NCBI GenBank assembly: GCA_030042335.1
Contig: JASHZW010000109.1
Span: 1-10,311 of the forward strand
DNA from: Nitrososphaerales archaeon
GTDB taxonomy: Archaea > Thermoproteota > Nitrososphaeria > Nitrososphaerales > UBA183
Direction of reading: 5' to 3'
DNA: 10,311 bases
Numbering within the stretch: position 1 is the stretch's first letter; each line of letters begins with the position of its first letter. Below are positions 1 through 6,674 of this stretch, piece by piece. Below the pieces are notes generated by a model. The model was not told where the DNA came from, did not search any database, and saw nothing but the letters and a program-made list of their open reading frames with translations. The position numbers and the translations under genes were made by a program.

Positions 1-614
1 CTGAAGACCGAGGATCTCGGAAGATAGGTGTTCCTGGATTTCTTCCCGGAGATAGTCTGAAGGTTCGCGATGAACTCGGAGGCAGGGATGCGCGACCGAT
101 AGAACGCATGTCTCCCGGCCTGGGTTGGTGAACAGCCCTCCGTGGGATAGTCCGTCAAGCAATCAACGTCTTCGTCATGGTCGCTGAGGATGTGCCGAAG
201 GACGACCACCTCGTCCGGCGTGAGGCCGCAGTCCCCCTGGCGTCTCAGCGTGTCCCACCGTCCCAAGCTTTCGAGACGGGGAAAGAAGTGGACCTCGAAC
301 AACCCTCGTCTCCTCTTCGAGACGAAGTACGGGTTAGTCTCCCAGGCCATCTTCCGGAATGAAAGGGCGCGCGCCACAGAAGGCAGCAGCGAGTCAAGGA
401 GCTCTGAGGAGGACCAGGCGACACCCGAAGGACTGAGGGTGAACTTCGTATCCCGCATGCGCGCGTGCAATTGCGTCCCTGTCGAGACGGAGAAACCCCT
501 CGCTGACATGTCCCCACCGATGTAAGCGACCTGTGCAGGGCTCAGCTTGGGAATGGGAAGGCAGTACCTCTCCTCCTCGCCGAAGTACAGCTGTCTGACC
601 TCGAATTCCAGCAC
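1..614 (-). CDS. Unrecognised protein, C-terminus off the left edge
   Basis: This minus-strand frame is open from a GTG at 612-614 to base 1 without a stop, giving at least 204 residues. I do not recognise the family. The N-terminus reads VLEFEVRQLYFGEEERYCLP. The rest is a mixed soluble-looking sequence with several Cys and many Trp, Arg and Asp residues, and no obvious signal peptide or membrane segment. No ATG, GTG or TTG occurs further upstream in frame before a TGA near 703-705, so GTG 614 is the best start. It is divergent from the prenyl synthase gene and shares with it the palindromic TATA element about 50 bases upstream. The long open frame through GC-rich sequence, together with a promoter in the right place, supports a real gene. 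Overlapping frames in the same stretch (plus 190-525, minus 245-517) look like shadows. Function unknown. Confidence 0.6.
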   Translation of the reverse strand, partial: MLEFEVRQLYFGEEERYCLPIPKLSPAQVAYIGGDMSARGFSVSTGTQLHARMRDTKFTLSPSGVAWSSSELLDSLLPSVARALSFRKMAWETNPYFVSKRRRGLFEVHFFPRLESLGRWDTLRRQGDCGLTPDEVVVLRHILSDHDEDVDCLTDYPTEGCSPTQAGRHAFYRSRIPASEFIANLQTISGKKSRNTYLPRSSVF

Positions 615-659
615 GGCCCCGACAGAGTAGGGCGCAAGATAAGGTTGGCAGCTAAGAAT

Positions 660-671
660 CGTTATATAACG
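660..671. promoter_or_regulatory. Palindromic TATA box of a divergent promoter
   Basis: CGTTATATAACG is a perfect 12-base palindrome containing TTATATAA, close to the archaeal TATA-box consensus. Its centre lies about 51 bases before the GTG of the leftward gene (614) and about 40 bases before the TTG at 705 of the rightward prenyl synthase. In archaea transcription usually starts about 25 bases from the TATA centre, so either gene would have a short leader. The symmetry means TBP could direct transcription both ways. The 90 bases between the two genes (615-704) hold nothing else I can name. Confidence 0.5.
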
Positions 672-704
672 TCGGAAGCAACAAGCGGCGAAAAGGTCCC
701 ATCA

Positions 705-1562
705 TTGGTCGAGAGAGACCGGACGTTCCTGGACGAGATCACACTCAAGACGAAGGATTATCTGGACCGGACTAGCATCGCCATCGACCGCGAGCTCGAG
801 AGGCACGCCAATTCCCGATTCTTCGGTCCCCTGAAGTATGCTCTGGAAGGAGGAAAGAGGATCAGGCCGATGGTGGCGATGCTCTCCGCCGAGGCGGTGG
901 GGTCGAAGGATGACGCGGTCCTCGACGCCGCCGTGGCAGTGGAGCTGCTCCATGCCGAGTCGATAATACACGACGACATCATAGACCAGGAGGTCTCCAG
1001 AAGGGGCAAGGCAGCATTCCACGTGAGGTACGGCTATAGCGCGTCCCTGCTGACTGCGGACTTTGTCTTCTCCATGATCCTTGCAATAGCCGCCAGGTAC
1101 AAGGACAAGAGAGTGGCGCACACGCTGAGCAGAGCGGCGCTGCGGATGTGCGAGGGTGAGTACATGGAGCTGACGATAGATCCGATGACGTACAAGCTGG
1201 GTTGGGACGAGTACATCGACATCCTCTACAACAAGACCGCGGCTCTGTTCCAGACGGCGACAGAACTGGGGGCAACCATCGGGGGAGGTACCAACGTGCA
1301 GATAGAGGCGCTTTCGAATTATGGCAAGTACCTGGGCATAGCCTACCAGGTCCACGACGACCTACTCGACTGGGGAGCCAAGGACAAGGTGACGATCGCA
1401 CTGAAGCAGAGCAACGAGGAGAGCTCGATAATCTCGAAGCTGGGCTCGCTGACGGCGAGCTATGCAGAGAAGGCGAAGGAACAGCTGGGCCACATCGCTG
1501 ACGGTAAATCGAAGCGGCTCCTGATGGAGCTCACGGACTTTTCCGTCAAGAGAGACTTCTAA
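705..1562 (+). CDS. Polyprenyl diphosphate synthase (trans-isoprenyl synthase), compact C-terminus
   Basis: Condenses isopentenyl diphosphate onto an allylic diphosphate to make a linear prenyl chain, in the cytosol or at the membrane face. With a start at 705 (285 aa) it has GGKRIRP at about 49-55, the first aspartate-rich motif HDDIID at about 89-94 followed by RRG, and the second motif HDDLLD at about 217-222. The residues just before the first motif are Glu and Ser, with no bulky aromatic. In this family that points to a longer chain than geranylgeranyl, for example a quinone side chain (inference). A TTG at 645 in the same frame would give 305 aa, but the TATA box at 660-671 would then lie inside the gene. 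TTG 705 has AAAAGG eight bases upstream, so I prefer it. The usual GK-x-DL-x-GK-TLP segment after the second motif is missing. It converges on nuoN with overlapping stop codons. Confidence 0.88.
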   Translation: MVERDRTFLDEITLKTKDYLDRTSIAIDRELERHANSRFFGPLKYALEGGKRIRPMVAMLSAEAVGSKDDAVLDAAVAVELLHAESIIHDDIIDQEVSRRGKAAFHVRYGYSASLLTADFVFSMILAIAARYKDKRVAHTLSRAALRMCEGEYMELTIDPMTYKLGWDEYIDILYNKTAALFQTATELGATIGGGTNVQIEALSNYGKYLGIAYQVHDDLLDWGAKDKVTIALKQSNEESSIISKLGSLTASYAEKAKEQLGHIADGKSKRLLMELTDFSVKRDF

Positions 1563-3028
1563 GGCACTACCGGAATGGCGCTTCTCGCGAAGGAGATCCC
1601 AATCTGCGGGAAGAGGCCCAGCCCTATCATCAGGGCGGTGAGCACCGCGAATATCAGGATGTACTCCATCGGTTCCCTCAATCGTCCGTTGTTCTCAGGC
1701 TCGTCGAGGTACATCCTCTTGATTATCCAGACATAGTAGGCAACGCTGAAGGCGCTGTTGAGGACCGCTGCCACCGCTAGCCACGTAAAGGGACCGTTCA
1801 CGACGGAGAGGAAGAGCAACAGCTTGCTCCAAAACCCGTTCAGGGGCGGAACCCCGGCGAGGGCGAGGAGAGATACTGAGAGAGTGAAGGCAGTTACGGG
1901 AGCCCTCTTGGCGAGCCCCTCGAAGGCACCCAGGTCCACGCGGTTGAGGAGCATGAGAACCATCCCGGTAGCCAAGAATGCGGCGCTCACCATGATCGAG
2001 TGGTTGATTACCTGGAAGAGGGCCCCGGTCAGCCCCAGCGCTCCCTCGGTCGAGAACGACGGGTCGGTGAAGGCGTACGAGTAGATCACGAAGCCTATCA
2101 GGATGTAGCCGGCCTGAGCGATGCTCGAGTATGCCAGCAGCCTCGTCATGCTCTTCTGTGTAAGCGCCGCGACGTTCCCGAGCGTCATGGTCAGCAGCGC
2201 TAGAACAGCGAAGACATCGGGTATGGTGAAGAACGTACTCCGTGTCGCCACGTAGAGTGTCGAGATAGCGAGCAGGACCCTTATCGCAGCAACAAACCCG
2301 GCCTTCTTGGTGGCCGCTGCGAAGACCGTGCTGATGGTGATCGGGGCGCCTTCGTAGGCATCAGGGACCCACATGTGGAATGGGACGATCGACATCTTGA
2401 AGCCGAAGCCCACGACGAAGAGGAGTATCGCGACCATCGTGATGGGGTCGGAGGAACTGGCGGCGAACTTGCTCACGACCGTCGATATCTGGGTGCTCCC
2501 GGCGATGCCGTAGCTCAGGCTGATGGCGTAGAGGATGATGGCCGACGAAAGGGCGCCCAGTATGGCATACTTCGCCGAAGCCTCGTTGGACTCCTCTCGC
2601 GTCTTGTCAAAACCTGCGAGCGCGTAGGTGGGCAGGCTCATAAGTTCCCATGCGACGAAGAGCATCAGTAGGTCAACGGCGTAGGAGAGGAACAGCATCC
2701 CCAGAGCGGTGAACGAGAGCAGTGCATAGTACAGAGGACCGTTGGCCCGCTTGGAGACCGTGGGGATCGAGTACAGCGTGACGATCAGGGTCACGGAGAG
2801 GGTCACCAGCGCGAACAGACCTCCCGTTACGTCGGAAGTGAGAAGGGTCCCGAACTGGGTCACAGCCTGGGGCGACATCGTGTTCAGGGCCACGAGCCCG
2901 ATCGAGACGGCCACGGCCGCTGCGGTGATGCACCCCGGCGTCGGTCCCCGCGTCTTTCTCAGCTGGAAGAACGGCGTCACCAGGGCTGAAGCCGCGAGGA
3001 CGAGTGTCGCGTACAGGAGGTACTCCAT
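1559..3028 (-). CDS. nuoN: Complex I membrane subunit NuoN (antiporter-like)
   Basis: A 489-residue, highly hydrophobic antiporter-like subunit of the complex I membrane arm, of ordinary NuoN length. The ion-channel residues expected of the family are visible: Glu128 in WELMSLP (TM5), Lys211 in GFKMSIVPFHMW (TM7), the KK pair at 241-242 in AAATKKAGF (TM8), and Lys402 in GVPPLNGFWSK (TM12). The TM12 Lys, where NuoM has Glu, and the YEGAP sequence after VPDA mark it as NuoN. The ATG at 3028 lies one base after the nuoM stop, so translation is probably coupled. It is the last gene of the minus-strand operon. Its TAG stop overlaps the TAA of the convergent prenyl synthase, leaving no intergenic space for a terminator. 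Confidence 0.95.
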   Translation of the reverse strand: MEYLLYATLVLAASALVTPFFQLRKTRGPTPGCITAAAVAVSIGLVALNTMSPQAVTQFGTLLTSDVTGGLFALVTLSVTLIVTLYSIPTVSKRANGPLYYALLSFTALGMLFLSYAVDLLMLFVAWELMSLPTYALAGFDKTREESNEASAKYAILGALSSAIILYAISLSYGIAGSTQISTVVSKFAASSSDPITMVAILLFVVGFGFKMSIVPFHMWVPDAYEGAPITISTVFAAATKKAGFVAAIRVLLAISTLYVATRSTFFTIPDVFAVLALLTMTLGNVAALTQKSMTRLLAYSSIAQAGYILIGFVIYSYAFTDPSFSTEGALGLTGALFQVINHSIMVSAAFLATGMVLMLLNRVDLGAFEGLAKRAPVTAFTLSVSLLALAGVPPLNGFWSKLLLFLSVVNGPFTWLAVAAVLNSAFSVAYYVWIIKRMYLDEPENNGRLREPMEYILIFAVLTALMIGLGLFPQIGISFARSAIPVVP

Positions 3029-3029
3029 C

Positions 3030-4529
3030 TTAGGACCCCCCGACCAGGTGCACGACCCACTGCGCGACAGACGCAGCAGGTGTGAAGACGAGCCCGGAGA
3101 AGACTATGAGGAGTATGAGAGGGATGAGATACAAAGCGAGCGTGACGGCGTCGGTCCAGGGCAAGTCCTTCACCGCGAAGTTCTCAGGCGCGGGCATGAG
3201 CACCGCCCTCCTCACCATCCAGAGGAGATAGCCTCCCGTGAGGACTGGGACCATTATGGTCACGGCCGCGAACGCGTTGGCCTGTATTCCTCCGGCGATG
3301 ACCGAGATCTCGGCGAGGAAGCTCGCGAAGGGTGGTAGAGCCATGGCCGCACCCGCCGCGGCGACGAGGAGCCCGGCGGTGCGCGGCATCGTGTCGCGAA
3401 GTCCCTTCAACGCAGAGATCTCGGTCGTCCCCGCCTGCTGCTGGATGTAGCCAGCGAGCATGAAGAGCACCCCTGCGGTGAATGCGTGGACGAACATCTG
3501 GAATATCGCACCCTCCATACCGAGCTCGTTGCCTGAGATGACCGTGGCGAAGGCCCCGAAGACGACAAACCCCATGTGGTTCATGCTGGTAAACCCGAAC
3601 ATCCGTTTCAGCTCCTTCGAGAGGAGCGCGACTATTGCTCCGTAGAACATGGTGATTATTCCCAGCAGGAGGAAGGCCCACGCCCACTGGGCCGCGGCGT
3701 AAGGGAAGAGCCCTATGCTGATCCTGATGATGCCATAGCCTCCCATGGCGGACTGCAGGCCTGCTAGGAGGACCGCGGCTGGCGCGGGAGCCTGCGAGTA
3801 GGCATCAGGTAGCCAGCTGTGGAACGGGACGAGTGGGAGCTTGACCGCGAACCCTATGAAGGAAGCGAGGAGAGGCAGATACTGCAGACCGTCCGGAATG
3901 GTGTGCGCGGCTAGGTACGGGATATCGAAGGAGAACTGTCCGGTGGCATTGCCCACATCCAGATAGACGGCAAGGAATGCGAGCAGCATTATCGCGCTGC
4001 CCATGGAGATGAAGACCATGAACTTCATCGCGGCGTACCTGCGTCTGTCCCCGCCCCAGATCCCGATGAGGAAGAACATCGGTATCATGACGAACTCCCA
4101 GAAGATGTAGAAGACGACGAGGTTCAACGACGTGAATACTCCCATAATCGCACCCTCGAAGAGCAGCAGAAGCGCGAAGAACTGAGGGGAGTTCTGGGTG
4201 ACCAGTCTCCTCGCCCCGATGATCGCGAACAGCGTCAGGAGGCCCGCGGCAAGGACGAGGGGAGAACTCAGCCCGTCGAGGCCGAAAAGAAGGTCGATAC
4301 TAAAGCTCGGGGTTGAGACCCACGAGTAGTTCGCCATGAGGGTATAGTCTCCTACCCCAGGGACGTGGCCGTAGACGTACCAGAAGCAGAACAGAGCGAC
4401 CGCGAGCGTGGCTACAGCGGCTGCAGCCGTCACAATGATGCCGGCTTCCCTGTCGCGCTTGGTTAGAAGGTAGGAGATGGGCGAGAACCCGACAGGTATC
4501 AGCACCAGGAGGGGAAGGAGCAGGCTCAT
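3030..4529 (-). CDS. nuoM: Complex I membrane subunit NuoM (antiporter-like)
   Basis: A 499-residue polytopic subunit of the proton-pumping arm, of normal NuoM length. Family residues seen are Glu145 in FWEFVMIP (TM5), Lys230 in FAVKLPLVPFHSWLPDA (TM7), His348 in MFVHAF (TM11) and Glu407 in PPFASFLAE (TM12). The TM12 Glu is the NuoM signature. One oddity is that the TM8 lysine, in the segment that reads LLK in E. coli NuoM, aligns without gaps to Ala261 in LAGLQSAMGGYG. The ATG overlaps the nuoL stop as ATGA and has no good Shine-Dalgarno site of its own, which suggests translational coupling. It is followed by nuoN after one base. It could also be called FpoM if the complex takes electrons from F420H2; nothing in the window decides that. 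Confidence 0.95.
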   Translation of the reverse strand: MSLLLPLLVLIPVGFSPISYLLTKRDREAGIIVTAAAAVATLAVALFCFWYVYGHVPGVGDYTLMANYSWVSTPSFSIDLLFGLDGLSSPLVLAAGLLTLFAIIGARRLVTQNSPQFFALLLLFEGAIMGVFTSLNLVVFYIFWEFVMIPMFFLIGIWGGDRRRYAAMKFMVFISMGSAIMLLAFLAVYLDVGNATGQFSFDIPYLAAHTIPDGLQYLPLLASFIGFAVKLPLVPFHSWLPDAYSQAPAPAAVLLAGLQSAMGGYGIIRISIGLFPYAAAQWAWAFLLLGIITMFYGAIVALLSKELKRMFGFTSMNHMGFVVFGAFATVISGNELGMEGAIFQMFVHAFTAGVLFMLAGYIQQQAGTTEISALKGLRDTMPRTAGLLVAAAGAAMALPPFASFLAEISVIAGGIQANAFAAVTIMVPVLTGGYLLWMVRRAVLMPAPENFAVKDLPWTDAVTLALYLIPLILLIVFSGLVFTPAASVAQWVVHLVGGS

Positions 4530-6673
4530 AGCGCGGTGTACAGCCCCGATAGCAGGACGAAGAGCAGAAGCATTACGAGAAGTCCGAAGATGAGGATCAG
4601 CGCGTAACTCTCGACTATCCCGGTCTGGATCCTCCGTGCAGCGCGGGAGGCGGCCTGGCCGCCGTCAGCGATGCGGTTCGCGAGGCGGTCGATGACGTTT
4701 CTGTCGAACCAGCCTCCGCCCGCGGAGATGCCCTTCGCCAACGCCTCGCCTCCGGGGTTGACCTTCTGGAGGACGCCCCACTCGAAGTGGGTATGGGTCC
4801 AAGTAGAAATCGCGAGCGGAGCATCGACGAAAACGCGGTAGTAGATGGCGTTGATGTACCACCTATTCTCGATGAAGTTGTGAAGCCCCCGGAGCACCAA
4901 GGAATTCGCGATTATCTTGTCGGCGGAGGCCCTACGGGCGAAGTAGAGCTGGCTGGCGGCGAGGATGCCGACGACGACCAGCAGCAGGGTTATCCCGGCA
5001 GAGACGAAGTTGAAGGGAGCGGCCGCCGTGGAGACCGCGTTCGAGCCTGCACCTACGAACGTATTCAGGTAGGCGACCGCGGCGGACTGGAGGAACCCCT
5101 GGATCCCCAAGAGACCCAGTACGCCGAGGACGACCGTCCCCGTAGCGAGGACAGTGTACGGGACCCAGCTCAGCGGGTTCGCCTCGTGCACCGGGTGGTC
5201 TGCCGCCTCCAACCCCGCCAGCTTGGCACTGCTCTGTCCGAAGAACACAATCCCCAGCATCCTGAAGGCGTAGAACGCCGTGATTCCAGCGGTGAGGCAA
5301 CCCACGATGAAGAGCCCGTACTGGCCGGAACTCCACGCCAGGCCCAGTATGGCATCCTTGGCCCAGAATCCACTGAGTGGAGGGATTCCAGAGAGCGACG
5401 CGACTGCTATGAGGAAGACAGCGAATGTTAGCTTGAGCCTGTCTTTCAACCCACCCATCTCGTTGATGTACTTCGAGTGTGCGGAGTGGATTAGGACACC
5501 CGCCATGAGGAATAGCGCTGCCTTGAAGAGGGCATGGCTCATCAGCTGAAAGAGCGCTGCTGAGAGCCCCTGTGCGAAGCTGGTGCCCAGGCCCGCGAGG
5601 CCTAGCCCGAGCATCATGTAACCGATCTGAGACACGGTCGAGTAGGCGAGTATCTTTTTGAGCTCGAAGCCCGTCATTGCCTGTGTCGCCGCGAGGAACG
5701 CTGTGAACGCTCCTATCCACGCGACGGCCACGAAGAACGGGTGTATCAGAGACGGGTTGGCGAGTAGGGCGAAATAGAAGACGGGGCCGATACGGGCGAC
5801 GAGCACGACTCCCGCATTGACCATCGTCGCAGCATGGATGAGCGCCGAGACCGGGGCCGGACCGGCCATGGCGTCCGGGAGCCACTCCACTAGCGGGAAC
5901 TGTGCCGATTTGCCGATCGCCCCACCGAATATCAGGAGCGCGGCCGGGACAAGGAGGCCGTTCTTCGAGAGCGCGACGGCCCAGCCAGGCGAGGAGACGA
6001 GCTGCTGGAAGTTGAACGTCCCGGCGTAGATGAAGAGGATGAATATGCCCGCCAGCATCGCGATGTCTCCGACGCGCGTCATGAAGAAGGCCTTCAGCCC
6101 GGCGTGCGACGGAGGGTATGCCTGGTCTACCCCGAGCAGCTTCGTCCCGGGGGTGCCCACCCAGTTCTCGATCTCGTCGTGGTAGTAGTAGCCTATGAGT
6201 GCGTAGCTGCAGAGTCCCACGCCCTCCCAGCCGATGAACAGAGAGAGCAGGTTGTCCGAGAGGACGATTAGCTGCATGCTCCCGATGAAGAAGTTCATGA
6301 AGAACCAGTATCTCGTGAGACCCGGGTCCCCTTTCATGTAGTCCACGCTGTAGACCATCACCAAGAAGCTGACCCAGGCGACCAGGCTGGAGATGATTAT
6401 CGTGAACGGGTCGGAGAGCACGCCGACGTTGACCCCGAGCTCGGGAATCCATGGGACCGAGATGGGGATGAGCGAGTTGTAGAGCGAGACGGTACTGCCC
6501 TCGAGGACGGGCACGAGCAACACCAAGGTGAACAGTGCCGATATGCCCGGAAAGGCGACGGCGATGAAATCCCTCGGGCGCCCTTTCCCTGTGAGCGGAG
6601 AGACCAGAGCTCCGATGAAGGGGACTATGAAGACCATCCAGACGAGATAGGAAGGTATCATCACGGCGGTCAC
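4526..6673 (-). CDS. nuoL: Complex I membrane subunit NuoL (antiporter-like), long transverse helix region
   Basis: The distal antiporter-like subunit, about 715 aa from the GTG at 6673 against roughly 610 in E. coli. The frame is also open from a GTG at 6682 (718 aa), but that codon is part of the GGAGGTG Shine-Dalgarno site; GTG 6673 sits eight bases beyond GGAGG, so I chose it. Family residues (715-aa numbering) are Glu150 in GWEGVGLCSY, Lys255 in GKSAQFPLVEWLPDAM, His280 in LIHAATM, Lys384 in HALFKAALF and Lys439-Asp440 in GFWAKDA. After the core, a C-terminal extension from about residue 600 (RWYINAIYYRVF) to 690 (RRIQTGIVESYAL) matches the lateral amphipathic helix, and a final hydrophobic helix anchors it. 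This stretch appears about 25-30 residues longer than usual, with a Gly-rich part. The start overlaps the end of the upstream nuoM-like gene by a few bases or abuts it, and its stop overlaps nuoM. Confidence 0.94.
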   Translation of the reverse strand: MTAVMIPSYLVWMVFIVPFIGALVSPLTGKGRPRDFIAVAFPGISALFTLVLLVPVLEGSTVSLYNSLIPISVPWIPELGVNVGVLSDPFTIIISSLVAWVSFLVMVYSVDYMKGDPGLTRYWFFMNFFIGSMQLIVLSDNLLSLFIGWEGVGLCSYALIGYYYHDEIENWVGTPGTKLLGVDQAYPPSHAGLKAFFMTRVGDIAMLAGIFILFIYAGTFNFQQLVSSPGWAVALSKNGLLVPAALLIFGGAIGKSAQFPLVEWLPDAMAGPAPVSALIHAATMVNAGVVLVARIGPVFYFALLANPSLIHPFFVAVAWIGAFTAFLAATQAMTGFELKKILAYSTVSQIGYMMLGLGLAGLGTSFAQGLSAALFQLMSHALFKAALFLMAGVLIHSAHSKYINEMGGLKDRLKLTFAVFLIAVASLSGIPPLSGFWAKDAILGLAWSSGQYGLFIVGCLTAGITAFYAFRMLGIVFFGQSSAKLAGLEAADHPVHEANPLSWVPYTVLATGTVVLGVLGLLGIQGFLQSAAVAYLNTFVGAGSNAVSTAAAPFNFVSAGITLLLVVVGILAASQLYFARRASADKIIANSLVLRGLHNFIENRWYINAIYYRVFVDAPLAISTWTHTHFEWGVLQKVNPGGEALAKGISAGGGWFDRNVIDRLANRIADGGQAASRAARRIQTGIVESYALILIFGLLVMLLLFVLLSGLYTAL

Positions 6674-6674
6674 C

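Noticed and set aside
190..525. Plus-strand 111-codon frame near the left end
   Set aside because: The opposite strand carries an uninterrupted frame through the whole of 1-614 with a better protein-like composition and a promoter, so the short plus frame is a shadow.
1533..1546. Small inverted repeat ACGGA-CTTT-TCCGT as a terminator for the convergent genes
   Set aside because: The stem has only five pairs, no T-run follows on either strand, and it lies inside the prenyl synthase coding sequence.
4932..6452. Minus-strand open frame of 506 codons inside nuoL in another frame
   Set aside because: It is an Arg/Pro/Gly-rich shadow of the strongly conserved nuoL; a similar shadow at 6670-8028 under the nuoM-like gene is rejected for the same reason.
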